A stretch of 64,000 nucleotides of DNA from Chitinophaga pinensis (GTDB taxonomy: Bacteria > Bacteroidota > Bacteroidia > Chitinophagales > Chitinophagaceae): assembly GCF_007896845.1 (NCBI RefSeq), contig NZ_VOHS01000005.1:124001-188000 (forward strand), read 5' to 3'. The notes beneath the pieces are model-generated. The model saw only the letters and a program-made list of their open reading frames with translations, searched no databases and was not told where the DNA came from. The position numbers and the translations under genes were made by a program. Positions 54,605-63,962 of this stretch are shown here, piece after piece. Position 1 is the stretch's first letter. Every line of letters begins with the position of its first letter.

Positions 54605-55921
54605 ATGATTCAACCGAATATTCCGGAAACTGGTAAACCTCGTGTGGTAATTGTTGGTGGTGGCTTTGGTGGTATCAACCTCGCTAAGAAACTCAAACAC
54701 GCCCCTGTTCAGGTAGTCATGCTGGACAGAAACAACTATCACCTCTTCCAACCCCTCCTATATCAGGTATCTACAGCCGGTCTTGAAACAGATAGTATTG
54801 CATTCCCACTGCGCGGTATCTTTAAAAATCAATCCAATTTCATTTTCAGAATGGCAGAAGTAACCGGCGTACGTCCGGCTGAAAACATATTGGAAACAGG
54901 GATTGGCGAACTGAAATACGACTACCTCGTATTTGCAACCGGTAGTAATACCAACTTCTTTGGTAACAAAATCATTGAAGAACATGCTATCGGTATGAAG
55001 TCACTGATAGAAGCAGTGCAGATCCGTAACTATGTGATCAAACAGTTCGAAGAAAGTCTGCTGCTGAAAGATGAAGCACAGATCAAAGCAAAACTGAGCT
55101 TCGTAATGGTGGGTGGCGGTCCTACCGGTGTTGAACTGGCAGGCGCATTCGCTGAATTACGTAAATATATCATGCCGAAAGATTATCCGGAACTGCCGGT
55201 ATCTCTCATGAATATCTATCTTATTGAAGGTAGTAACCGTATTCTGAACGGTATGAGTGAACACTCTTCTCAGAAATCACTGGAAAGTCTGCAGAAACTG
55301 GGCGTAAACGTACTGTGCAATGCTGTTGTAAAAGAATATGACGGTAAAACACTTGTGTTAAGCAATGGCGAAACCCTCAGCACACAGTCCCTCCTGTGGG
55401 CTGCTGGTGTAAAAGGCGTTCCTGTAGCAGGTATTCCGGCAGAAGTAATCCTGCCAAACGGCCGTATACAGGTGAATGAATTCAACCTTGTAAATGGTAC
55501 GCAAAATATCTACGCGATCGGTGATATCGCTCAGATGGTGAACGATCCTAAGTTCCCGAGAGGTTATCCGATGGTAGCGCAGGTAGCTATTCAACAAGGG
55601 GGGAATCTTGCTGAGAACCTGCTGAAAACAATCAATTCTTCCGGACAAGGCCTGCAACCATTTAAATACAAAGACCTTGGCAGCATGGCTACCATCGGTC
55701 GTAACCACGCAGTAGCTGAATTCGCAGGTATGAAACTGAGCGGATTTATGGCATGGATGGTATGGATGGCTGTACACCTGATGAGCCTTTTAGGCTTCAG
55801 AAATAAACTGGTTGTGTTCAGTAACTGGTTCTACCGCTACTTTACATTTGATCGTGGTACACGTATTATTATTAAACGTGGAGCGGCGAATATTGTGAAG
55901 TTGCGCCAGACGGTCAACTAA
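54605..55921 (+). CDS. ndh: Type II NADH dehydrogenase (NDH-2)
   Basis: 438 residues. FAD site VVIVGGGFGGINLAKKL (about 14-30), NAD site FVMVGGGPTGVELAGAFAEL (about 166-185), quinone-oxidoreductase patterns GNKIIEEHAIGMKSL and NIYAIGDIAQM. The C-terminal 60 residues are amphipathic, with MAWMVWMAVHLMSLLGF, for membrane association. It oxidises NADH and reduces menaquinone without pumping protons. A TAAATTTG box at 54498-54505 with a weak -33 (TTTC) could be the promoter. Confidence 0.93.
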   Translation: MIQPNIPETGKPRVVIVGGGFGGINLAKKLKHAPVQVVMLDRNNYHLFQPLLYQVSTAGLETDSIAFPLRGIFKNQSNFIFRMAEVTGVRPAENILETGIGELKYDYLVFATGSNTNFFGNKIIEEHAIGMKSLIEAVQIRNYVIKQFEESLLLKDEAQIKAKLSFVMVGGGPTGVELAGAFAELRKYIMPKDYPELPVSLMNIYLIEGSNRILNGMSEHSSQKSLESLQKLGVNVLCNAVVKEYDGKTLVLSNGETLSTQSLLWAAGVKGVPVAGIPAEVILPNGRIQVNEFNLVNGTQNIYAIGDIAQMVNDPKFPRGYPMVAQVAIQQGGNLAENLLKTINSSGQGLQPFKYKDLGSMATIGRNHAVAEFAGMKLSGFMAWMVWMAVHLMSLLGFRNKLVVFSNWFYRYFTFDRGTRIIIKRGAANIVKLRQTVN

Positions 55922-55975
55922 GAATCAGGAATGATAGAGAAAGTGTAGCAAAGGGAATTCCTGACTGAATAAAAT

Positions 55976-56023
55976 AAAAAGCCGAAGGCAAATTGGTAGA
56001 TACCAATTGGCCTTCGGCTTTTT
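55976..56023. terminator. Long terminator between ndh and T9SS plug gene
   Basis: Stem of about 22 bp (AAAAAGCCGAAGGC, one mismatch, AATTGGT) with AGAT loop and T5 tail; symmetric, serving both convergent genes. Confidence 0.93.
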
Positions 56024-56039
56024 ATTTTCGGTGGATGAG

Positions 56040-57332
56040 TTATTTACGGCTTAATATAGAGTTTAGTGTGGTAGTTGTCACCAGTTCATCCGCACGACCA
56101 CCTAATGCACGATAGTAAACGAGAATGGTATAGTTGTTCTCTGTTTCCCACCAGTCGCCTTCCGTCAGTTTTGTATCTGCCTTGCTGCCTGCAATCGTAT
56201 TATCCACTAACGCATATACGTAGTTATAAAAACCCTGTTTCAGAAACAGCGAACCTTCATAGGCTTTGGTCGCAGGATTGAAGACCATACGTGTGTAATC
56301 ATTACACTCATAATTGGTCAGTTCTCCCAATATATACATGTTGTAGCCTGCATATGGCTCCGGTACCGGAAAAGAGAAATGTACAGTAGCATAATCTCCT
56401 TCGAAGAAAGGATTGTAGTCATCCAGTGTTGCCAGATAGTACAAGCCATTAATATCTTTGATAAACTGATACATCTTCCCTCCTCTTTCGAAATCCGGCA
56501 GCGCGAAAATGTTGGTATGATCTTTTGCATACTCTGTATTTCGCACACGTTCTGTCTGTAAACGGAAACTACGCAGATCGATCCAACGCCACTCCTTACC
56601 GGCAGGCATTACACAATCTACTTCCCAGTTATACTCGAGGATATTTCCTTTGATGAATAGCGGACGTGGAAACTTGATGGCATTATCCCAACGGTAGTTC
56701 TGCAGGATCACTACTTTCATCTGATCGAAAGGATTCACCACATTCAGACCGCCCATATTTACAGAAAAGTTGATCTTCTGGTGAGTACGGAAAATCTTTG
56801 GCGTAACAGGCTGCTGAATGAAGCCACTTACCCCTGCTTTATTACCCACCACCAGCATACGACGTGTAAATGCCAGCTGACTGGTATCACTGTCCATGTA
56901 TACTTTTAACAGATAGTTACCAGACCTCGTAGGATAACAGTTCTGATTAGGCAGTTGTACCGTCCAGTGTGTATACTTCTGTAAAGCAATACTGGAAAAG
57001 CGATAATCCTGTATTCTGTTTTCTGAGAAACCGCGCAGGTATTCCACCTGTGTGATCTGCGCAGGTGTCCAGTCAGCATTACACAAAACGAATGTATAGA
57101 AGTAGTTCTTTACATCATTGTCCAGATCATCAAAGCTGAGTTCCAGCTTTTCCTCACCATTCAGCGTAATGATAGGATAACTCAGCTGGTCGCCGGCCTG
57201 ATTCAGCTTAACTGACTGAATATTATTGTAGTATATGTGGTCAGGCCCAATGGTATTTTCCTGCGCCGCTACAGGCAGAACATATACCAGCAAACACATT
57301 ACAGGTATACAGAAGAGGGATTTTAACTTCAT
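56040..57332 (-). CDS. Type IX secretion plug protein (DUF5103)
   Basis: 430 residues. Signal peptide to VLPVAAQ. Early segment YYNNIQSVKLNQAGDQLSYPIITLNGEEKLELSFDDL and later FVLCNADWTPAQITQVEYLRGF match the DUF5103 family (T9SS plug). In Flavobacterium johnsoniae the homologous plug closes the empty SprA translocon in the outer membrane. The C-terminal region (YNMYILGELTNYE) completes the family. Its presence implies that this organism has a type IX secretion system elsewhere. Confidence 0.9.
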   Translation of the reverse strand: MKLKSLFCIPVMCLLVYVLPVAAQENTIGPDHIYYNNIQSVKLNQAGDQLSYPIITLNGEEKLELSFDDLDNDVKNYFYTFVLCNADWTPAQITQVEYLRGFSENRIQDYRFSSIALQKYTHWTVQLPNQNCYPTRSGNYLLKVYMDSDTSQLAFTRRMLVVGNKAGVSGFIQQPVTPKIFRTHQKINFSVNMGGLNVVNPFDQMKVVILQNYRWDNAIKFPRPLFIKGNILEYNWEVDCVMPAGKEWRWIDLRSFRLQTERVRNTEYAKDHTNIFALPDFERGGKMYQFIKDINGLYYLATLDDYNPFFEGDYATVHFSFPVPEPYAGYNMYILGELTNYECNDYTRMVFNPATKAYEGSLFLKQGFYNYVYALVDNTIAGSKADTKLTEGDWWETENNYTILVYYRALGGRADELVTTTTLNSILSRK

Positions 57333-57480
57333 AATCGCATTTCAAGTAAGCAGTAAGGTACTATTTTTTCAACTTGTACAACGCGCTGGCCCTGTTCTTT
57401 CGTATGATGAGCCTACCGATGGTCCCGTGTGTGCAAGGGGGAATAGAACTGTTTAGGATTATATTCAATACATTTGTTAC

Positions 57481-58713
57481 ATGCGTTTATCTCTATTTAT
57501 CGCCAGACGGATCGCATTTAACCGGTCCTCTTCCTTTTCGAGGTTTATCATCAACATAGCTGTTGTCGCTACCGCTATCAGCGTAGCGGTCATGATACTG
57601 GCGGTAGCACTGGTAAATGGCTTTCAACAGGTAATCCAGCAGAAAATATTCAGTTTCTGGGGACATATCCACATTACCCAGTATCAGCCAAATGCCGGTC
57701 CGCTGACAGAGCAGGTACCTTTTACGGGTGACAGCACCGTTGTGGAGCGGCTGAAAAAGATCAAGGGTATTACCACGGTCAATGCATATGCTACTAAATC
57801 GGCTATTGTAAAAGCTGAAAAAGATCTGGAAGGCGTTATTTTCAAAGGTGTGGATCGTCATTATAACTGGAACAATCTGCAGCAATTCCTGCAGGAAGGG
57901 AGCCCTATTCGCTATAATGACAGTAGTTATGCACCCGAAGTGATGATCTCTGTGAGCCTGGCGAAAGAATTAAAGCTGAAGCTCCATGATCCTCTGATTG
58001 TCTATTTCATTCAGGGCGCAGGGCAGCCACCCAGAGCACGTAAACTCACAGTAGGTGGCATTTTTAAGACAGGTATTGAAGAATATGATAAAACATATGT
58101 TCTGGGAGATCTGGAACTGATACGCAAACTGAATGACTGGAAGCCAGGCAGCATCGCAGGATATGAGATATTTACAGATGACTATCGCAATATTCAGCAG
58201 GTTGCTACCGAGGCCTACGATGTGATTCCGGAAACTTTGTTCATGCGTTCCATTCAGGAGATATACCCCAATATCTTCGCATGGCTGCGTCTGCAGAATA
58301 AAAATGAGGTCATCATACTTGTGATCATGTCTATCGTTGCAGTTATTAACATGATCACTGCCATCCTCATATTGATACTCGAGCGCACAAATATGATTGG
58401 TATTGTGAAGGCACTGGGAATGCGTGGTTTCAATATTCAGAAAATCTTCATTTATCAGGCGGGTTATATTGTGCTGGCAGGGATTATCCTCGGTGATATA
58501 TTGGGTATCGGCATTGCCATTCTGCAGCAAACGACCGGTTTCTTCAAACTGCCGGAAGAATCCTACTATATGTCAGTGGCTGCTATTTCCCTGCATTGGT
58601 GGGAAGTTTTAGCGATAAATGCAGGTACACTGCTGATATGTTTGCTGGTACTTATCATACCTTCGCGTGTGATCCGGAGAATTACCCCGGTAAAAGCTAT
58701 TCAGTTCAAATAA
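57481..58713 (+). CDS. FtsX-like ABC transporter permease (LolC/E type)
   Basis: 410 residues. N-terminal helix at about 22-45, a large periplasmic MacB_PCD-like domain (about 55-260), three C-terminal helices (about 275-395) with the FtsX signature LILERTNMIGIVKALGMRGFNIQKIFIYQAG, and the cytosolic ITPVKAIQFK. LolCDE-type permeases release lipoproteins; the ATPase gene is not adjacent, so function may differ. The start codon follows a TACATTTG box by 4 nt, a leaderless arrangement. Confidence 0.88.
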   Translation: MRLSLFIARRIAFNRSSSFSRFIINIAVVATAISVAVMILAVALVNGFQQVIQQKIFSFWGHIHITQYQPNAGPLTEQVPFTGDSTVVERLKKIKGITTVNAYATKSAIVKAEKDLEGVIFKGVDRHYNWNNLQQFLQEGSPIRYNDSSYAPEVMISVSLAKELKLKLHDPLIVYFIQGAGQPPRARKLTVGGIFKTGIEEYDKTYVLGDLELIRKLNDWKPGSIAGYEIFTDDYRNIQQVATEAYDVIPETLFMRSIQEIYPNIFAWLRLQNKNEVIILVIMSIVAVINMITAILILILERTNMIGIVKALGMRGFNIQKIFIYQAGYIVLAGIILGDILGIGIAILQQTTGFFKLPEESYYMSVAAISLHWWEVLAINAGTLLICLLVLIIPSRVIRRITPVKAIQFK

Positions 58714-58756
58714 GGCCCTTTTCCGGCTGGCTGATATTTGTTCAGATGCCGTTTTA

Positions 58757-58820
58757 ATAATGCTTATCCTACGTTCATCCTACGTTCATGAACGTAGGAT
58801 GAACGTAGGATAAGCATTAT
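58757..58820. repeat. Perfect 64-bp palindrome
   Basis: Two 32-bp arms meet without spacer (centre between 58788 and 58789). Each arm contains the unit ATCCTACGTTC twice (or its complement), so it is also a direct repeat. Located between the FtsX-like gene and the terminator of the convergent SpoU gene. As RNA it would fold on both strands. Not a known element to me. Confidence 0.9.
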
Positions 58821-58853
58821 ATAAGCAATATCAAACCGGCTACAAAAGCACAT

Positions 58854-58893
58854 AAAAAGGCGGCTGATCTTCTATGGATCAGCCGCCTTTTTT
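58854..58893. terminator. Bidirectional terminator after FtsX-like and SpoU genes
   Basis: 16-bp stem including AAAAAGGCGGCTGATC, loop of 7 nt, T6 tail. Confidence 0.92.
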
Positions 58894-58910
58894 GTTATGA
58901 AAAAGTGAAT

Positions 58911-59657
58911 TTATATCAATAATCTGCCACAGATAATACCTGCTGCTACACCTGCATTCAGGGATTCTGCGCCTCCCAGCCGGGGAATAGTGATCTTGTG
59001 GGTACTGGCTGCGATGACCCCTTCACTGAGTCCGCGGGACTCATTTCCAATCAGGATAATCCCCTCTTCCAGCTTCGAAAATTCCGTAATATCGCGCCCA
59101 TGCAGCGTGGCCGCATAAGAAGGCACACCTGCTTCCTTTATGAGGGTACTGATGTCACTTTCCAGTATGCTGACACGGGCAATACTTCCCATGGTAGCCT
59201 GAATAGTTTTTGGATTGTAGGCGTCTACACAGTCAGGCGAACAGATAATCCGGCGGATACCGAACCAGTCGGCTATACGAATGATGGTACCCAGATTACC
59301 GGGATCCTGAATGGTTTCCACGGCCAGCGATATAGTACCTTTCAGTGATCCTGGCGCTATAGCGGGCGATGCAGGAATATCCAGCAGGGCAATCGCCTGA
59401 TTAGGTGTGGTCAATGCAGACAGCTGCTTTAAGACATTTTCGTCTACTTCCGTTACTTTCACATCAGCAGTACGATCCAGTAATGCACTGTGAGTAGCGA
59501 TCCAGGCTGAAGTTGCATATACTTCTTTTACCGGAACGCCCTCCTGTAGCAGCTCAGGAACGATCTTATCACCTTCTGCCATGAACTGGCCGGATTTTTG
59601 ACGGTATTTTTTATGCTGTAATGATTGAATATACTTAATTTGCGCCTTCGACAACAT
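58911..59657 (-). CDS. TrmH/SpoU family RNA 2'-O-methyltransferase
   Basis: 248 residues. N-terminal substrate-binding domain (about 1-90; LQHKKYRQKSGQFMAEGDKIVPEL) and C-terminal SPOUT knot domain with motif 1 VETIQDPGNLGTIIRIADW, motif 2 IILIGNESRGLS and motif 3 IPRLGGAESLNAGVAAGIICGRL. It binds SAM in a trefoil knot and methylates rRNA or tRNA ribose; the exact target is uncertain (rlmB or trmH like). A consensus promoter ends 5 nt before the ATG, so the mRNA is probably leaderless. Confidence 0.92.
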   Translation of the reverse strand: MLSKAQIKYIQSLQHKKYRQKSGQFMAEGDKIVPELLQEGVPVKEVYATSAWIATHSALLDRTADVKVTEVDENVLKQLSALTTPNQAIALLDIPASPAIAPGSLKGTISLAVETIQDPGNLGTIIRIADWFGIRRIICSPDCVDAYNPKTIQATMGSIARVSILESDISTLIKEAGVPSYAATLHGRDITEFSKLEEGIILIGNESRGLSEGVIAASTHKITIPRLGGAESLNAGVAAGIICGRLLI

Positions 59658-59662
59658 AGAGC

Positions 59663-59693
59663 CAAACCTACATGAATTCTTTTAATCGGCAAA
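59663..59693 (-). promoter_or_regulatory. Promoter of SpoU gene (TTTG-N19-TAGGTTTG), leaderless
   Basis: Coding-strand TTTG at 59690-59693, TAGGTTTG at 59663-59670, spacing 19 bp. The start codon at 59657 lies 5 nt beyond the -7 box, so transcription should begin at or near the ATG. Confidence 0.8.
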
Positions 59694-59767
59694 GCCACCC
59701 GGATCTGGTCTCTATGGAAATAAACTGAAAACAAAGCTTCTAACTATTAATAATTGTATTGACTCTG

Positions 59768-62200
59768 ATGCAGCAGCGGCCACATAGTTCCCTTTTTATT
59801 TATCTGAACTATTCAATCATCCTGATGATCTCACTCGCGCTGGCTGCATGTTCCAATACAAAATACCTTCAGAAAAATCAGCTCTTATATATTGACGCAG
59901 ATGTAGACGTCAAAGGGGAAGCCTCTTCTGTTGATAAACAGGATATCCGCAGCTCCCTTTACTCCAAACAGCTGATGATGCAACAGCCAAACACCCTCTT
60001 TGTTGGTACCCGTTTCAAAATATGGCTCTATAACCAGAAGCATAACGAGAAAAAATCCAACTGGTTCTGGAACCTGATGCTGTCGCCCCGCAACCTCGAA
60101 GAGCCCGTGCTCTACGATTCTACCAAAACCAAAGAATCTATCAAACGCATGGTAAGCTACCTGAATAATCAGGGGTATTTCTATGCAACCATAGACCGGG
60201 TAGAGTCCATCAAAAGGCAGAAAGTCAGTGTGACCTACAAGGTGAATACCGGCAAAAACTTTGTTATCAATAAGATCTACTACGAAATACCAGACACCAA
60301 TCTGCTGAAAATCGTAAAAGACAACGAAAAACTGGCGCTGATCAAAACCGGTCTGCCTTATAAACAGGAAGTATTGGGTAGTGAAAGAGAGCGACTGATG
60401 CGTGTGATACGTAATGCCGGTTACTATAAATTTGATCGTGATGCAATAGAATTTGAGATAGATACCCTCCATAAAAGCCTGTTCCGCAACCTCATGAACC
60501 CATTTGAAGGTATCGTGAATGTGTACAACGAACGTAAAGGACAGGACAGACCGAAAATGGATATTTCCGTCCGCATCTGGCATCCGGAAGATTCTTCTAT
60601 CCGCTATCAGAAATATGTACTGGACAGCATTGTCGCTTATCCTGATTTTCCGGTGTATGGTAATAATGCAGATTCCATCTTCAAAACTACACAACGGAAA
60701 GAACTGACTATCCGCTTCCGCCAGAATATTCTGAAGCCCTCCGTATTATACAGATCTATCCTGTTAAAAAGCGGAGACACTTTCTCTCAACAACGTACGA
60801 ATGATGCCATCAACAGATTGTATGATCTGGGCGCATGGCAGTTTGTAACATTGCAATACCGTGAAAGAAAAGATACGCCCAATACACTCAATACCTACAT
60901 CTACCTGACACCTAAACGCCGGCAGGAAATAGGCGTCAACTTTGAGGTCAGCACGAGCTCGGATTACCTCGTGGGTAGTGGTATCAGTTTAAACTATAAA
61001 CACCTGAATATAGGTCACTCCGCCACGCAGCTGAATGTGAGCCTGAATACCGGTGTTGAGCTGATCCGTTCACAAGGTACATGGATGCTGCAATCACAGG
61101 AGATCGGCGGACAGGTCAGTCTGATATTCCCGCGTTTTATCACGCCATTCCATATTGCACAGGGTACACGTTCGGCAGTAAGAACGAGACTGACCGCAGG
61201 GGTTGATTACCTCACCCGTTCTTCTAAATTTTACATTTCCAACGTGAATGCGTCTTTTGGTTATGAGTGGAATGCATCTCCTTATAAACGCTGGATTGTA
61301 AAGCCGATCTCACTCAACTATGTAGGCGTAAACCTGAATGAGGTATTCCGTGAGACGGTGGTAAATCTGAACCCTTACCTGAAACGTAGTTTTGAACCAG
61401 CATTTATCGGGGGAGAAAACGTCACCTACATTTATAGCAATAACGATGCACTGCATAAGAATCACTATTCCTATTTCCGCGCAAACGTAGAAGAGTCCGG
61501 CGCATGGCTGAACGGCATTAACAGTTTGTGGGGAACGATTGCCAGCAATGGAAATGATCTGGAAAAGATGACCAATATGCCGATTGCAAACTTCATAAAA
61601 CTGGAAGCAGATTACAGACATTACTGGACACTGACCAGTCATACTGTACTCGCCACCCGTGCTTATGGAGGTACCGGTATTCCTTATGGCAAATCGGATG
61701 TAATGCCTTATATCCGTCAGTTTACAGCCGGCGGTCCTAACAGTATCCGTGCATGGCGACTGCGTACGCTGGGTCCGGGTATCTTCAAAGACAGTTCTTT
61801 AACAGCCAGTACATTCCCTGATCAGACGGGTGATATGAAGCTGGAAGCCAATATAGAATACCGTTTTGACCTGCTTCGTCTTTTTGATGGCAGTATCAAT
61901 CTGAAAGGTGCCACCTTCCTTGACATGGGTAATATCTGGATGCTGAAAAAAGATACGACGCGTCCCGGAGGTGAGTTCAGATTACAGAATCTGTACAGGG
62001 ACATGGCAATAGGCACCGGTGCAGGTCTGAGACTGGATTTCTCTTTCTTCCTCATCAGACTTGACTGGGGTGTACCCGTCAAAGTGCCTTACTTCAAAGG
62101 CAACAAAAATGGCTGGTATCTGGGAGAATGGCAGCTGGGAGATGCCACATGGCGTAGAAACAATATTATCTGGAACATTGCGATTGGTTATCCGTTCTAA
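59768..62200 (+). CDS. TamL-like BamA/TamA family outer-membrane lipoprotein
   Basis: 810 residues from the ATG at 59768; an in-frame TTG at 59759 is less likely. A signal sequence ending LALAACSNTKYL gives a lipidated Cys, unusual for BamA-family proteins and typical of Bacteroidota TamL. POTRA-like repeats cover about 30-400 (VSTYKVNTGKNFVINKIYYEI among them). The C-terminal 16-strand barrel has FGGPNSIRAW-like TAGGPNSIRAWRLRTLGPG, the BamA family loop, and ends in terminal YPF. It inserts or assembles outer-membrane proteins with TamB-like partners not seen here. Confidence 0.93.
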   Translation: MQQRPHSSLFIYLNYSIILMISLALAACSNTKYLQKNQLLYIDADVDVKGEASSVDKQDIRSSLYSKQLMMQQPNTLFVGTRFKIWLYNQKHNEKKSNWFWNLMLSPRNLEEPVLYDSTKTKESIKRMVSYLNNQGYFYATIDRVESIKRQKVSVTYKVNTGKNFVINKIYYEIPDTNLLKIVKDNEKLALIKTGLPYKQEVLGSERERLMRVIRNAGYYKFDRDAIEFEIDTLHKSLFRNLMNPFEGIVNVYNERKGQDRPKMDISVRIWHPEDSSIRYQKYVLDSIVAYPDFPVYGNNADSIFKTTQRKELTIRFRQNILKPSVLYRSILLKSGDTFSQQRTNDAINRLYDLGAWQFVTLQYRERKDTPNTLNTYIYLTPKRRQEIGVNFEVSTSSDYLVGSGISLNYKHLNIGHSATQLNVSLNTGVELIRSQGTWMLQSQEIGGQVSLIFPRFITPFHIAQGTRSAVRTRLTAGVDYLTRSSKFYISNVNASFGYEWNASPYKRWIVKPISLNYVGVNLNEVFRETVVNLNPYLKRSFEPAFIGGENVTYIYSNNDALHKNHYSYFRANVEESGAWLNGINSLWGTIASNGNDLEKMTNMPIANFIKLEADYRHYWTLTSHTVLATRAYGGTGIPYGKSDVMPYIRQFTAGGPNSIRAWRLRTLGPGIFKDSSLTASTFPDQTGDMKLEANIEYRFDLLRLFDGSINLKGATFLDMGNIWMLKKDTTRPGGEFRLQNLYRDMAIGTGAGLRLDFSFFLIRLDWGVPVKVPYFKGNKNGWYLGEWQLGDATWRRNNIIWNIAIGYPF

Positions 62201-62220
62201 GCATGTTCTTTTTACAATAG

Positions 62221-62250
62221 AAAAAGCCTGATCAGACGATCAGGCTTTTT
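62221..62250. terminator. Terminator between tamL-like and truB genes
   Basis: 13-bp perfect stem AAAAAGCCTGATC, AGAC loop, T5 tail; symmetric between convergent genes. Confidence 0.93.
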
Positions 62251-62277
62251 TATACGTACTAATACACTATTGTCCTG

Positions 62278-62976
62278 TTAAACTTTCGGTTTAAATGTAC
62301 CGCCCAGTTCTTCTACAAATTTTTCTATCTCCCAGGCATCTTCCAGCTTAAACTGACCGATTCTCGTTCTGCAAAGACTGCTCATATAACCACCTACGCC
62401 CAGCGCTGCACCGAAATCATTGGCAAGCGAACGAATATAAGTACCAGTACTGCATACTACGCGGAAATTAATTACCGGCAATGCAATAGCTGTAATTTCA
62501 AATTCTTTGATAACGATGGTACGGGGTTCTACTTTTACCTCCACTCCTTTTCTTGCCAATTCATAGATGGGTTTACCATTCTGCTTGATAGCGGAGTGAA
62601 TCGGTGGCAGCTGCTGCAATTCACCAAGGAACTGTTTTGTCGTATCATGTATCAGTTGTTCTGTAATACTGTCCAGTGGTTTAAAATCTGTTGGTTCAGA
62701 TTCCAGATCGTACGTAGGCGTTGTTGCACCTATCGTGAAAGTGCCGGTATACTCTTTTTCCTGTGCCTGGTACTCGTTGATCTTTTTTGTCATTTTACCT
62801 GTACAACAGATCAGCAGACCAGTTGCCAGCGGATCGAGTGTACCTGCGTGACCAGTCTTGGCTTTTGTCGTATTTCTGATCTTTCTTACGATATCGAAAG
62901 ACGTCCATTTCAAAGGCTTGTTGATCAATACCACCTGTCCTTCTTCGTAAATATTTTTTTCAGCAGTCTGATTCAT
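62278..62976 (-). CDS. truB: tRNA pseudouridine(55) synthase TruB
   Basis: 233 residues from the ATG at 62976; an open frame extends to 63069 but those residues are unconserved and cross the divergent promoter. Catalytic Asp48 in GHAGTLDPLATGLL (same number as E. coli). LPPIHSAIKQNGKPIYELARKG is the Y-motif with Tyr76-like, and VCSTGTYIRSLANDFG marks the end. The TATCTTTG box ends 4 nt before this ATG, supporting it as the true start. Length is shorter than E. coli TruB because the C-terminal PUA domain is missing. Confidence 0.95.
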   Translation of the reverse strand: MNQTAEKNIYEEGQVVLINKPLKWTSFDIVRKIRNTTKAKTGHAGTLDPLATGLLICCTGKMTKKINEYQAQEKEYTGTFTIGATTPTYDLESEPTDFKPLDSITEQLIHDTTKQFLGELQQLPPIHSAIKQNGKPIYELARKGVEVKVEPRTIVIKEFEITAIALPVINFRVVCSTGTYIRSLANDFGAALGVGGYMSSLCRTRIGQFKLEDAWEIEKFVEELGGTFKPKV

Positions 62977-63079
62977 CCCGCAAAGATAATAGAAACACAG
63001 GATGCAGCGTTCAACGGATGAAACAGTGCAAGCGTAGAAAATATGCGCTTTTTCAGTATTTTCACGCAATTTTCATAAT

Positions 63080-63877
63080 ATGTCTTTAGTACAACACAGC
63101 AACGCGAATGTCAGATACCAGCAACAGGTGGATAATTCCATTCACTATGTGCTGCCTTTTATCGATGCAGCCATGCCGGTAACACCTGATCTCCGGATAA
63201 TGGAAATAGGCTGTGGTGAAGGAGGCGTATTGATACCTTTCCTGGAAAGAGGTTGTCATTGTGTGGGTGTGGATCTGTCGGATGACAAGATCGCGCTGGC
63301 GCATGATTATCTGAAAGAATATGTAGATGCGGGCAACCTGCAGCTGATCAACAAAAATATCTATGATGTTGATTTTCTGGGTGAGTTCAAACATTCTTTT
63401 GATCTTATCATTCTGAAAGATGCGATCGAACATATTCCTGATCAGGCGAAGATCATTGGCTATCTCAAGAACCTGCTTACTCCCCGCGGACAGGTATATT
63501 TTGGTTTTCCGCCCTGGTATATGCCACATGGTGGTCATCAGCAGACCTGCGTAAGCAAGGTACTGAATGTGATGCCTTATATACATCTGCTTCCTAACCC
63601 GCTCTACAGAGGGGTTTTACGTGCCTTTGGGGAACCACCTAATATTATTGCCGAACTGATGGAGATCAAGGAAACCGGTATTTCCATTGAGCGCTTTGAG
63701 CGGATCGTAAAACAGCAGGGATATAATATCACGAAGAAGCAGTTCTATCTGATCAATCCGATCTACAAATACAAATTTGGTCTGAAACCCAGACTGCAAT
63801 GGGGGCCGGTAGCGGCTGTACCGTTTGTGAGGAATTTCTTTACGACGTGTGTTTATTATATGATAAAGGCACAATAG
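63080..63877 (+). CDS. Class I SAM-dependent methyltransferase
   Basis: 265 residues. Motif I IMEIGCGEGGVLIPFLERGC (about 35-54), post-I VGVDLSDDKI, motif III-like DLIILKDAIEHIPDQ and GQVYFGFPPWYMPHGG. It resembles sugar or surface-polymer methyltransferases, but the substrate is unknown. It is divergent from truB, with 103 bp between starts. It ends 21 bp before a very long terminator stem. Confidence 0.88.
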   Translation: MSLVQHSNANVRYQQQVDNSIHYVLPFIDAAMPVTPDLRIMEIGCGEGGVLIPFLERGCHCVGVDLSDDKIALAHDYLKEYVDAGNLQLINKNIYDVDFLGEFKHSFDLIILKDAIEHIPDQAKIIGYLKNLLTPRGQVYFGFPPWYMPHGGHQQTCVSKVLNVMPYIHLLPNPLYRGVLRAFGEPPNIIAELMEIKETGISIERFERIVKQQGYNITKKQFYLINPIYKYKFGLKPRLQWGPVAAVPFVRNFFTTCVYYMIKAQ

Positions 63878-63897
63878 ATACGTTATCAGATCTGATT

Positions 63898-63962
63898 ATA
63901 AACAGACATAAAAAAGAAAGAGGCGGTGATTGACCGCCTCTTTCTTTTTTATGTCTGTTTAT
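63898..63962. terminator. Very long bidirectional terminator (30-bp perfect stem)
   Basis: 30-bp arms with no mismatch and a 5-nt loop (63928-63932). A6 and T6 runs are embedded in the stem. The right arm overlaps the stop codon (63959-63961) of the following minus-strand gene. Confidence 0.92.
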
